Shown here piece by piece: positions 46,961 to 58,131 of a stretch of DNA of 64,000 nt. The stretch is from Magicicada septendecula. Its lineage: Eukaryota; Arthropoda; Insecta; Hemiptera; Cicadidae. The DNA lies in NCBI GenBank assembly GCA_034769895.1, contig CM068370.1, forward strand, positions 46,552,344 to 46,616,343, in the 5' to 3' direction. Below the pieces are notes generated by a model. That model was given only the letters and a program-made list of their open reading frames with translations. It had not been told where the DNA came from and ran no database searches. The position numbers and the translations under genes were made by a program. How positions within the stretch are numbered: the first letter of the stretch is position 1; each line of letters starts with the position of its first letter.

Positions 46961-49251
46961 TGGAAGCGAAAGGGCGAAACAGTCCTACATAATCTGAAAT
47001 AGAGTGTGTGGCTGGGAGGTGACGTAAAGGAGTCACGAATTTAAAATTTTATGACGTAAAAGTTTTGCTTATTCAAAGTTTAATCCAATCAAAAATGCTT
47101 GTACTCTGTCCACATAATTATATGCTCAGACTTGTAAATCAAGGTGTTCATACTATAATTTTAAAGGTATCATTTTATTGTTGTGTGTTAGATATAGTTG
47201 TTGATAAAATGTATTTTCATTATGTGTGTAATTTTTTTCTAAGCCAATCATTAGACGCCTGGCAGGCAATCAACATAATAGAAGTAAGTGTTGATAATGT
47301 ATTACATGTAGTTGTTCAATTTTGAAAGGTATCCATGGTGTTTTTATTAGGTTAGGATATCAGCTGATCAACAATACCATGTCACTGGTATATGGGTTTG
47401 TAAATGTTACAAGTAATTAATGTTTAGTGTACTACAGATATTTTGAAGTAAAGATAAAAAGAATATGCAGATTAATAAAAGATAATTCGTGGGTGATAAA
47501 TATGTGGTGGGACATGTAGACCTGTCCAAGTTGAATTAAACGTTAAATGTGAAATAGTAGAGATGAGTATGATGTAATGTTGTTTTTGAGTTAATGTATG
47601 TTATAGAAGTTGGTGAAGTATTGAGGTTGACACAGTTGTGGGGAATTTATGTAGAGTTTTGAATGATCTATATTTATGTTTATAGTTAATGAGGTTATTG
47701 TGTGTATTTGTAGTGAGGTAATGAGATTGAGATTTTTGGGGATGGCAAGTTTGTATTAGGGGGTAGTGTATTTGGGGAGTCCGCAACAAGGGTTGGGACG
47801 GGATAGGGATAGATTTAGTGGGGCTGGGGTCGCCTTAGGTAAAATCCGGGGGCCAAATAAGGGAAATGAGTTTTTGGGAAGGAAACACGTATCCTATGTA
47901 CAAAGGGTTAGAGAGTATTTTTTCATATATGTAGAGAAGGCGACGTTTTGAGTTAAATGGTAAGTTGTGGATTAGAATGTCCTGATTAGTAGATATTTTT
48001 GATAGAGATGGGTGTCATGATAATTGAGTTGATGAATATTAGAGTCAGAGGGAGAAAGTTTATATAGGTATAGAAATCTAGTACAGAAAAATGAGAATAA
48101 ATAATTTACATCACCCACAGTATATTAAAGTAAGATTGTTGAAAAGAAAGAGAGATTCATGATAAAGAATATGCAATTGTTTATTTTTTTCAACCAGTGA
48201 CAGAATTTTGATAGAAGTGAAAATAATGTAAAGTCAAGAATTGTTTGTTTTAAATAATTTAAATGTCAATCTGTTTATTATGTATAATAATATTTTGTTT
48301 GTTTTAGATACTTTATGTTATTATGTTTTGTATTTCAAGGTAGGATATTACACATATATAAAGTGTTTTCAGAAATCATACATAACATATGTAGGTCAAG
48401 GGTTTTGTACTTGACCTAGTTATGATCAGCTGATGAGTTCATACACCTACTAAGCTTGTAGAGTAGGAATTCAATTTTAATTTGTTTGTTTGATTAATTC
48501 AAACTAATCTTTGAAGAATTTTAATAAATGTTATTTAATAAATAAATTTAATAAATATTTAATGAATAATTTTTTTTGAATTTTAAAATTTTGAAAATTT
48601 TAAATTTTTTTTGAAAAAAAAATAAAATTTTTTTTTTGATGTTTCGCCTGCCAGCGAGTGAATATTTTGAGTAATGATCATTTTATTGTGTATGTATTAA
48701 TGATGTTTCTTTTATTGTATTGCTTTATATTGGTAGGCTATAAATTGTTCTCATGCTAGAGTAAGGATGTATTTGTATTAATAGGAATGTTTAGGTTAAG
48801 TCATTGAAACAAAAATTAGAAAAAACAGGAAGAGAATTTTGGATAAAAGATTATTTTTTTTTGAATTTTGAATTTTGATTTTTTTAAATTTTTGATAAAT
48901 TTTAAAAGAAAGTTTTATTCTTATGTGTTATGGTAATATGTAATGTTAGAGTGTGTGAGCCCAGTATCTGCTAAAGGCAGCCCAGCTTGCAAAAAGGGGA
49001 AACATATCGGCGGAGGAGCTGGGATAATTTTAGCCCGGGATTGAGGATTTTGGGGGTAGCATGTTAGAAGGCGAGGTGGGCTGTGGTGCGAGTCTGATCG
49101 ATTTCTCGGTGTTGGGATCTCTTATAGAGAAGTCCAGTGATCTCGTTCAGATGAGTCCATGGTCACTGAGCCAGGGGGGTCGTGTACCCATGAGATTAAG
49201 AACAAGGGGGTTGTAGGCACCAGTTCCTCTCCGGTCCTCTTCGGGGTTTAT

Positions 49252-49301
49252 CGATGAGATTTCTTCTGTCATGGACAGCAGAATTCTCATCGAGGGGGTA
49301 T
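49252..49301 (+). promoter_or_regulatory. Pre-PPT hairpin and polypurine tract, element B
   Basis: CGATGAGATTTCTTCTGTC (49252-49270) can pair with GACAGCAGAATTCTCATCG (49274-49292) at 17 of 19 positions around ATG. GAGGGGGTAT-type purine tract follows, directly before the TG of the 3' LTR. The second base pair is G-C here and A-T in family A. Confidence 0.75.
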
Positions 49302-50632
49302 TGTAGCGGGTCAAATTTTGGGTGTTTTATTTTAACCGTTTGGGGCATATATTTATATTTTTATTTATTTCGTTTTTGGGCGGATTGTCATTGTGCAACG
49401 TATTTGTCCGTATAACAGACCAGTGTTGAGAAACAGTTGGAAACAAAGCGAAACGCAATCAGTGGTGTAACACGGCTGAAGAATTCACCTCCACCAAAAT
49501 TCTAAGAACTTTGCAAGTGTGTCGACGCACAGGCGCGAATACCCACGCAAGCGCGTTCAAAAGGACGCTTTAACAAAAAACCAAGATGGCTAGAGAGACT
49601 AATATTTGTCGTCTTCTTCAAGATCCCCCGGAAATGCTGTTTTAAGTCCGGCCCACTTAAATGACATCAGCAGAGCAGAAGCCAATATTGTCCTCTGGTC
49701 ACACACAGATATCAGCTCTATGCCACGCATAAAATGGTTACACAGCAGCAAAGCATGAGCGACGACGAAAACATTGTGGCGGTAGAGAACCAGTTTCCAT
49801 CCAGGAACAGGTACATGTACCTGTTACGTTCTAGGTGACAGTCGACAGTAGTCAGAGACGCCAAGCGGTCAACGAGATACAGAGTTCCGCTACAGACGTA
49901 TATATTTTGTTTCGGACCCGGTTGGTCAAGTTTCCGGAAGATGTAATTAATTCAGGAAGACCGACCGGGACCCGAGGAATTGAACGGTGTTACAAACAGT
50001 GCAGTGCAGTGACGATTCGAGAGCAGCTAATAACATAAAATGTGACCGTAACGAAAGCACGTGCTCGGCCGGCCTCGCGCATATCAAACTAATGCAAAAC
50101 GAAACCGTGATCCTTAAAGAATAACTATTTTTTTCTTTTCTAATTTTTTATAACATTTGAAAAAGGGTTTGTATGGGGTGTGATCGAGTGAATGAGCAGA
50201 GCTGGGCTACTTTGTGAGTAAAAAGTATATAGTTAATATAAGAATAATGTAACCAACTTAGTTTATGTTTTCTTTCCTTTGGGGTTTTTGGATTAAGGAT
50301 GTCCGTGCTTAGTAAGTAAAGCATTCATGTAATCACTAAAATGTGTTAGTCTAAGTTATTTCGTCATTGCCACTTTCTCATTTCTGTGTTGCGAAATTCG
50401 TCTAACGGACCGGAATCTTCTGAGTTATTAATTGGGTGGGTCAGATTGCAAAATTGTCCGTTTTATTAAGGTGGAGTGTAAAGGTTTTCGATATTTTATC
50501 CTATAAAAAATAATCGTGGCGACCTTGGTCTTCTGGTGAAATTTGGATATGGTAAGTAATTGATGGCGTACAGGTAAGTTCTGGCAGTGGATCTTATTTA
50601 TTTTATATTTCGGCCTATTTTTTAACGTCACA
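49302..50632 (+). repeat. Element B 3' LTR
   Basis: 1331 bp, apparently identical to 42708-44038, followed by the ATAT target copy at 50633-50636. Apparent identity implies a very recent insertion. Confidence 0.92.
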
Positions 50633-50679
50633 ATATGTAGTGAAACAAAAAGAGAAACAGATGAGTCAAGAGAGAGTGT

Positions 50680-51440
50680 GTGTGTGTGATAGACAATAAA
50701 GCAGACAATAAATGTGAATCAAATGTGGTATCAAGGGGTGATACAGTAGACAGTAGTAATGACGTCGAAAATAATAAAAATAATATTGAGAATGGTAACG
50801 TATTTGAAAAGGTAGTATCAGAGAGTGATACGTTGAAAATAAATAGTGAGAGTACTGATGAAGTTGTAGAGTGTAATAATGGAATGTTAATGTGTGTTTA
50901 TGAGTCAGAGAGAAAGTGGAAAGATAGTATAGTGGTAGAATGGGGGCAGAGGGTAAATTTTCCCCTTATTTGTGATGAACCAGAGTGTTCACAAGTGTTA
51001 TTATTGGAGGGCAAGAGACCCTATTTAATGAAAGATTTAAGTTGTTTTCCTTTTTTGTATAAGTTAATACCCTCTGTGTGGAATGATATTAAAAGTATGA
51101 GATGGTGTTATGATGAGAGAGAGTTAGATAGAGAATTGTGTATTGATAAAGAGACAGAATTGTATAAATTAAAGAGAGCTTATGATGAGTTGAAAGAAAT
51201 GTTAGAAGTGCGTTTGAACAATAATGATTTAATTTATGATGAAAAAACAACTGACCCAATATTGAATATAATTACTAACGGAGACTGGACAGAAATAAAC
51301 AATGTTGACTTGGTTCATGATTATTGTGATAAAACGAATGAATTTGATTTTTATGGTTATGACACACAAGATAGCCATATGTGTGTAACCAATTGAAAAT
51401 TGTTATTTGAAACAAAGATTAATTTTTGACGATGGAGGTT
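50680..51440 (+). mobile_element. Family A gag-like C-terminal region, unit 3
   Basis: A coding remnant downstream of element B. It begins in an acidic Asn/Ser/Asp-rich stretch, then QRVNFP, a Cys-containing segment, FLYKLIPSVWNDI and the same C-terminal segment found in units 1 and 2. It is homologous by eye to the second half of the element B protein. Fossil; part of the broken family A locus. Confidence 0.65.
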
Positions 51441-54398
51441 AAACTATAAAACAATCAATGGACAATTTTAAATATTTTATTTTACGGTGCAGACCTCGCA
51501 ACCTTGGACATTGAAGTGTGATATAACTGAGTAATCAATGATGAAGATTTGTAAATAAATGTTTAGTGAATTTAATTGTATGTATTGTAAAATGTTAGGT
51601 AAACAATGTGTATGTAGGTAATTGTCGTAATAATAATATTAATATTTTGCAACCTAAATAAATAACAAAATTAATTTTGAAGACAGTAATTGGCGAATTG
51701 TAATTGTTTTGATAGCAATGGAACTTGTATTTTCAATAATTAATTTAATTAAGATAATTTGAAATGTTTGAACATTTTTGATTGAAATTTAAATGTTGTG
51801 TAATTGAGTTTTCTAATGGATTTAAATTGTTTTATGAGAGTTGAATTTGATAATTAATTAATAAATAAATGATAAATTGTTTTGTATGAAATAACACTGT
51901 GATTAAATGTTTCAGAGGTTACGTGGAGATATTGGTGTGTATGGTGTGTATATATTTTGTGTTTATGTCAGTAGGTGAATTATGTACTGTAAGTATAAAT
52001 TTGATAATACCAATGAAATATAATAAAGTGTTTACAGATGTGAAAAGAATTTTAACTTCAATAATGAAAATAATTTGAGATAATTGATTTAAATAGAAAC
52101 GATAATTAAAAAACAATAGTGTGTGTGGATGGGGGGTTGCTCAGGTGAGCAACAAATTTAAATTTTGTAATGTAAAATGATAACTCACTTTTGCTCTAAT
52201 TAAATGCTTGTATTATGATTTGATAAATAGGTGTGCATATGTTTATTATACTATGTTTATTCTGTCTCATAAATGTTTTATTTTATTGTGTTAGGAATGT
52301 AGGGATTAAAGGAATATGTAAGCTATATAATTTTGAAATGTGTTTATAACAAAGTAAATACCTAGACCGACCGGCAGGCGGTTTACATAATGGTACCAGA
52401 GTCAGAGAAGGGGGAAACAATGATGTGTAGTATGTTAGATATAAGGATTGATAAAAATATGTATTTCATGTAATTTCTATAATTTTGAAATGTGTTTGTA
52501 GTAAGGTCATCCACCTTGCTAAGAAAGTCAGCTGATCCGCTGTAAAATGTCACTTATTAATGTTTGCCAATTTCCAAGGTAATTAATGTTCAATATGATG
52601 TTAATGTGATAAAAGATTTTATTTGAATGATAGACTGAATTGATATATTTAAGAATTTTAAATGATTTGTGAAAGATAGTAAAAGATAGATTTTGGGTGA
52701 TCAATATTTTGTTGGGACATGTATATCAGTCCAAGTTGAAGTTAAAGTGGTGATAGAGATGAAAATGTTGTTATGAATTAATGTTATGTAGAATTTGAGA
52801 AGTATTGATGTTGACACAGTAGATATGGGGAATATATGTAGAGCAATGATTGATATTTATAAATGATGAAGTTATTTTGTAGTTGAAGTGAGGTAATGAG
52901 AATGGTGATTTGGGGATGGTAATTTTGTAAGAGGGGATAGTGTAGTGTAGGAGTCCGCAACAAAAAGGTTGTGACGGGAAGGGACCGATTGGCGGGAAGG
53001 GGTTGCCTTAGGTAGAATCCAGGGACCACATTAAGGGAATGAGCTTTTGGGGGGGGAACACATATCCTAAGTACAGAGGGTTAGAGAGTATTTTTTTATA
53101 TATCGAGAGAATGATGTGAATTGAGTTTAGTAGTAAGTTGGGTCTAGAGATTGTTTGATAGATATTTTGATAAAGATGGGTGTCATGATAGTTAAAGTTG
53201 TTAGTGGTATTAGAGTCAGAGAGGTAAAGATTATATATGTATAAATGCCAAGTGGCAAAGCAAGTCATTATGAGTAATTAAATCACCCAAACTAATGGAG
53301 ATTAAGAATAGTAAAGAAAAGAGAGTTATAATAACAGTATAAATTTTGATTGAAACAAGTGACAATTTTAATAAAATTTGAAAATGTAAAGTTATAAAGT
53401 GTTTATTTTGAGTAATTTAAATATTAATTTTATTCTTGATCATAATAATATTGTGTTATTTTAAATGTTTTATTTTATTGTATTGTTGTGTTTAAAGATA
53501 GAAGTTTAAAGATGTTCAATGTATTTTCAGATGTAACTTGTGTATAACTTATGTAGGTCAAGGTTCTTGACTTGACCCAGTTTGATCAGCTGATGGGTGA
53601 TGTTCTATACTAGACCCGTTTTGGCAAGGAAGTAATGTCGATTTTGCTTTTAATTAATTTGAATAATTTTAAATAATTTCAATATTGAGAAAAAATTATT
53701 TTAATAAGTTTAAATTTTTTGAATTTCTTGAAAAAAAAATTTTAGGATTTTTGCCTGCCATCCAATTGATGTTTTGAACTCTGATTATATTATTATTTGT
53801 GTGTATTAATAGTGTTTTTATTGAATTGTATTTTTTAGAATATAGGTATAATCACATGTTAGGATAAGGATGTTCATGTTTTTAATAAATGTTCAACTTG
53901 TTTATTTTCTAATGATAAAAAATAATGAAGAGAAGTATTCAGTTTAGATAAAAGATTTGTATTTTGATTTTGAAACTTGGTTTCAATGTAAAGAAAATTC
54001 CTAAATGTAACAAGATTTGATGGGATGTAGTTATAAGTGTGTGTGCGAGCCCAGTAACTGCTAAAGGCAGCCCAGTGTGCATGAGAAGGGGGAACATATC
54101 GGTTGAGGATCTGGCCTGATATAAAGCCAGGGATTTGGATTTTGGGGCTACATGTTAGAAGGTGAGGTGCGCTGTGGTGCGTATCTGTTCGATTTTACGG
54201 TGTTGGGATCTCGCACAGAGAAGTCCAGTGATCTTGTTCAGATGCGGCCATAGTCGCCGAGCCAGGGGGGTTGTTTACCCATGAAGTATAAGAGCTAAAG
54301 GGGGTTGTTGGCACCAGTTCCTCACCGGTCCTCTTAGGGGTTTTAGCAATGAGATTTCTTCTGTTTCGGCAGAAGATATCTCATTGGGGGGGGGGTAT
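51441..54398 (+). other. Family A 3' noncoding region, unit 3
   Basis: About 99% like units 1 and 2 by eye. The hairpin at 52136-52153 differs from the other units only in its two-base loop, so the stem is kept. Conserved blocks recur at about 52970-53110, 53575-53615, 54050-54080 and 54347-54386. It ends in a G9 polypurine run and TAT before LTR4. Confidence 0.75.
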
Positions 54399-55549
54399 TG
54401 TAACGTGACGAATTTGGAGGGATTTTGATTTTATTAAATTTTTGGGGTTTTTAAAAAATATTCATAAATATAATTTCCATCTGTGACCAGTCCACGTGTT
54501 GAATTAAAACAGTGCACTAACAAAGGAACAGTACGCAGTATCAGTTGTGTGATCATTACAAAAGAATGCACCAGGGCGTCAATTCTAAGAACCTTACGGG
54601 TGTGTGGCAGTGCGCCCAAACGCACCATACAAGCCGGTGCGCAGACCGACGCCGAATTGTAAAACTAAAAAATGGCTTAGAGAAGAATCTCTGTTCGCTT
54701 CCTTGACCATGCTGGAGAATGTGAGTCTAAGCCCAACCTTTTTTGTGACGTCAACCACTGCTGACCAAATGTCGTCCACGACAAACACACAAAAAACTAT
54801 GTGTGTTGAATGGGACACAACAGTGACAATTAAATAGCAGGCATTGTTTTCCACCTTGAGAGACGCAATCTAGTTGGCAGTGAGCATAGAGACGCTCTTG
54901 GCAGTTCGCTTACAGACGCAGATAGTGACGCGTGGGCCCGGTCGGCTGAACTTTATAAAATGTGAACAACTCAATATAATACCGCTTTCATACCGACCGG
55001 GACCCAAGGAATTAATGGACTGTCCAAATTTATAACGAGTGAAGTGAAGTGTTCAATAGACATGTTAGTTAGGCATTGAATCGGTGAACAAAACACATGT
55101 CCGGCCGGAGTCTCGGTAGTGAACAGTTAGATCGAAAATGAGTTTTGTAAATAAAAATAAGGGGTAAGGTTTTAATATAGTGTGTGTGTGTGAGTGAAAA
55201 GGCAGACTGGGCAGTCTGATGTCTGTACTTTAAATTAAGGTAAGATACTAGTGTAAGGTCAAAGTAGTACTTGTAGTCATGGAATGAATAACACAACAAG
55301 AAATTATTATGCTGTATATATGTTTTCTAATTTTGAGTAAAGATCTAACAGAGTTGCTAAAAGTTAAAAAATAAAATGCATTAATTCTCTTCAAAAATGA
55401 GTTACGCAAATGATTTAACTAACCTTTAAACCATACCTGCATCTTACGTTCGTGCGACCGGATCTTGGACCCAGAAAATGTTTTTTTTTAACAGGTAGGT
55501 GGAAATAAAATATGTATTTGTATTTGTGATAGATAAAAGTAATTTCACA
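54399..55549 (+). repeat. LTR4 of the family A locus (1151 bp)
   Basis: Complete 3' LTR ending AATTTCACA at 55549, followed by the GTGG target copy. It differs from LTR3 at about 20 positions (close to 2%), most of them private to LTR4, and has the shortest (GT)n run. This divergence gives an upper limit of a few million years for the founding insertion. Confidence 0.9.
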
Positions 55550-55553
55550 GTGG

Positions 55554-56413
55554 CAACGCTGTAAGTTAGCGGTGTGACCTTGACGATACTACTTCCATGC
55601 AGTTAACTATAGTGGACCATTAATATATTGTTTACATGGGCCTCTATTTAGGTATCTTTTGGTATTATGTAATAACATACACTTCCTATTTTCCCTATAG
55701 GCTTAATACACTTCTTCTAATCTTTTACAAGTGATTCATGAATGATAAAAATTATTGGCATCGACCTAAATAAAAGAAAATAAACATAGTTAAGCACTGC
55801 TAATGCCTTCTCTTTAAAAACCATAACTAAAATAACTTTAAATAACTATAAAACCTTCAATAACTAATACTACACTACTACAATTGTTTGTTTACACTCT
55901 GACATTTAGTACGTCTGTTACTTTATAATGCCTTTACAAGTTGTTTTTCTCGTATCGACCTATTTGGTTTCTTACACTTAAGATAATTGGAGGGATCATT
56001 GATTTCCACAGTCTTATCTGTGTGATTAATGATCATCCTCGTATTCCACTTTTTTCCACTTTTCACTTATGCACCTTTCACAAGTTTTGTCTTATTATAT
56101 ACAGTACATGGTTTCTTATTTATTACTTTTTTGTGTTGTACTTTTATTTTACATGGTTAAATATTTGAGTACAGTTATTCTGACTTTTTTATTTGGATTA
56201 TATTGGTTGATTATTTTGGGGCTCTTGTTATGTCACATTACAATATGCACCCCCATAAATTCAAAGGTTACCTATGACTGCTGTAGAGTTTAGACTAATT
56301 CAGGATGTTTCTACAGACTGACAGATTTTTAACATCTTGGAATGACAATTATGTTGTGTACATGTAATTCAGCTGTTAAAAAATTATACCTATATACTGA
56401 CTGAAGTTTTGTT
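55554..56413. other. No gene; contains inverted partner of 28721-28760
   Basis: AT-rich flank of the family A locus. Positions 55574-55613 are the inverted partner of the 40-nt segment at 28721. Frames at 55941-56293 are hydrophobic and T-rich with no recognisable domain. Confidence 0.5.
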
Positions 56414-56421
56414 ATTATTGC

Positions 56422-57260
56422 CAGGGGCGGATTAACCATTAGGCTGACTAGGCTGTAGCCTAGGGCACGGCACTTTGGGGGACACAAAATTTTAGCTAAA
56501 AATAATAAAATTTTACAGCTAAATGTAAAATTGATAATAAATTACAAAGATAAAAATGTGAGTACATTTTGAACACAGGCGTCTGTTTGCGAGAAATTAT
56601 AGTAAAACTGTACAAAAATAATTGAAAAGTGCTTTGCAAACTGTTTTCTCCAGTTATGAGTCATCGGCGGCCGGCGCTCATAGAACTATGCTGCCGCCCG
56701 ACTTTCGTGGAATTGGCGACCACGTTTGAAGAGAGTGAAGAATTATTTATGCTCAAATTTGCGCCAGGATAAACTGACCAGTGTAGCCCTCTTGTTCATT
56801 GAAAGTGACTTTCTGCAAGGACTTGATTTCAATGAGGTGATTAAAACGTTTGCTCAATCAAAAGTGAAAAAAAAGAATCTAGCTTGAACTTTACATGAGT
56901 CTTAACAAATCCACAAGATTGTCTTCTTTGTGTAAATAATGTTAAATGTGTCTCTTAATAAAACTGTTATAATTATGTAACTACTTAGTTAATTTTTTCC
57001 TTATAAAAGCCATACAAACTATAAATGGTTGAAGGTTTAACTCTAAAACAATCTCTGAAAAATAGCCTCAGTTTTCAATTTTTGAGACTATTTCCAAAAA
57101 CAGTAAGATATTTGAAATACTCCTAACTAAGAAATATATTGTAGGGTTTAAAGGTTCATTCAGCCCCTTGGAAATAAACTTAAGAGTAGCCTATGGGTAG
57201 TTAGGGGGGGGGCTAAAATATAATTAGCCTAGGGCGCCAAGATACCTTAATCCGGCCCTG
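56422..57260 (+). mobile_element. Decayed hAT transposon with transposase relic
   Basis: 839 bp with inverted ends CAGGGGCGGATTAA and TTAATCCGGCCCTG (about 13 of 14 matching) and an 8-bp target duplication with one mismatch, ATTATTGC (56414-56421) and ATTATTAC (57261-57268). It retains the C-terminal end of a hAT transposase. Most of the original 3-kb-scale element is missing, so this is an internally shortened copy. Confidence 0.85.
56723..56887 (+). pseudogene. hAT transposase C-terminal relic
   Basis: A 54-codon frame reading RLKRVKNYLCSNLRQDKLTS, then ALLFIESDF and LDFNEVIKTFAQSKVKKK before a stop at 56885-56887. This matches the hAT dimerisation end of the ZMYM/TTF-zinc-finger type (pattern NYLRSTM.Q.RL..LALL.IE, then the acidic D..EVI..FA segment). 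The catalytic and zinc-finger parts are gone. Confidence 0.75.
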
Positions 57261-57268
57261 ATTATTAC

Positions 57269-57841
57269 TCTCATAATTCTCCTCATCATTGTCATCACTT
57301 ACAAATGAAATTCAAACTATTTCTCTTTAAACTAAAATTACAACATACAATAAAAAACAATGTGGAAACCATTTTTAAAATTGGATTACAGCACAAGAGT
57401 ATGCAAGAATTTTCCATTACAAGCAATTCATTTAGGACTGCTGCACTTAGCAACAGACGTACTAGTTTGGAATCTGATGACATTGTACACTGTTTTTAAA
57501 TATCACTGATTATACTGATCAAAAAAATGTTTTTAGCATAAAATAATGTGTAATTGATAAACAAGTGAATCCAAATTAGAGAATTATGTAGTACAGTGTA
57601 TGAAAAATACTTATATAACTGTCTCCTGGTAATATAATGTGGTCAACAGATAATCAGTGTTTGACCCTGCTTGACACTGTAGGTTTTTATTGCTTTATTG
57701 ATAAGTACACTATAATTTAAAAACTCATACAAAAACTATTAACATCATTATGGTACCAGCAAATATATTAATGTGCATTCGTATTTAACTTAAGTCAGTG
57801 CCCACATTTGAGTTTATCTCTATCATATCTGTACCATTTGT

Positions 57842-57879
<38 letters not shown>

Positions 57880-58131
57880 TGTGTGTGTGTGATGAATATG
57901 TTAGTGTTGTGTATGTACAATGCATACATGCATGCATGTGTGCTTGCATGTTTTCACACCACCAACTGATATTGCGAGGAAAACATCTCCAGCGATTACA
58001 ACCTTTACCCTTTGTGCTATCCTCATTGGCTGTAGTTTTTTTTCTCTTGATAAGACTATGACTACACTGTATAAATAACGAGACTTATTCTCAGTTAAAA
58101 GGTTTTTAACATTAGTTTGCTGTCTGCACGT
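57269..58131. other. No gene; microsatellite
   Basis: AT-rich interval. Frames on both strands at 57295-57499 overlap and have no domain. A microsatellite lies at 57843-57890. Confidence 0.5.
57843..57890 (+). repeat. (GT)n microsatellite
   Basis: About 24 GT units with one CT interruption, followed by an alternating CATGCATGCATG stretch at about 57920-57950. Confidence 0.9.

Larger units (their letters stand above)
45674..49301 (+). other. Element B 3' noncoding region
   Basis: 3.6 kb without a coding frame, C-poor except for a GC-richer structured island at about 46600-47000. It shares ordered blocks with family A: a hairpin at 47019-47036, the AGTCCGCAACAA block at 47740-47935, a GTCAAG/CTTGAC hairpin plus ATCAGCTGAT at 48395-48434, AGCCCAGTATCTGCTAAAGG near 48958, GTTGGGATCTC near 49110, and a pre-PPT hairpin at 49252-49292. 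The length and conservation suggest cis-acting RNA functions. Confidence 0.75.
42708..50632 (+). mobile_element. Element B: young gag-only LTR retrotransposon nested in family A
   Basis: 7925 bp with two LTRs of 1331 bp that appear identical by eye, and a 4-bp target duplication ATAT (42704-42707 and 50633-50636). LTRs begin TGTAGCGGGTC and end ACGTCACA. Inside are one uninterrupted 469-codon gag-like frame, a 3.6-kb noncoding region and a G-run polypurine tract. No RT, RNase H, integrase or protease was found. The element looks structurally whole for a non-autonomous type (TR-GAG or LARD-like) and would need proteins supplied by a relative. Its LTR and 3' region share blocks with family A, so A and B are sister families. 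Confidence 0.88.
32152..55549 (+). mobile_element. Family A LTR-element locus: four LTRs, three internal regions, tandem array
   Basis: One retroelement family occupies 23.4 kb in the order LTR1 - internal 1 - LTR2 - internal 2 - LTR3 - internal 3 - LTR4. It is flanked by a single 4-bp target duplication, GTGG, at 32148-32151 and 55550-55553. Units starting at 32152 and 36537 are near-identical with a period of about 4386 bp and are shortened derivatives. Internal 3 is longer and holds element B. The LTRs begin TGTAAC and end TTCACA. Only a gag-like frame is present and no RT, protease or integrase was found, so the family looks non-autonomous. The coding part is broken in the array. The whole locus is best explained by unequal recombination between LTRs after one insertion. 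Confidence 0.85.

Noticed and set aside
32152-55549. A CRISPR-like or satellite array reading of the repeated 4.39-kb units
   Set aside because: The units are LTR-bounded retroelement sequence with primer site, gag-like frame and polypurine tract, flanked by one target duplication.
57798-58061. Cys/Val-rich 87-codon frame
   Set aside because: Produced by translation of the (GT)n microsatellite.
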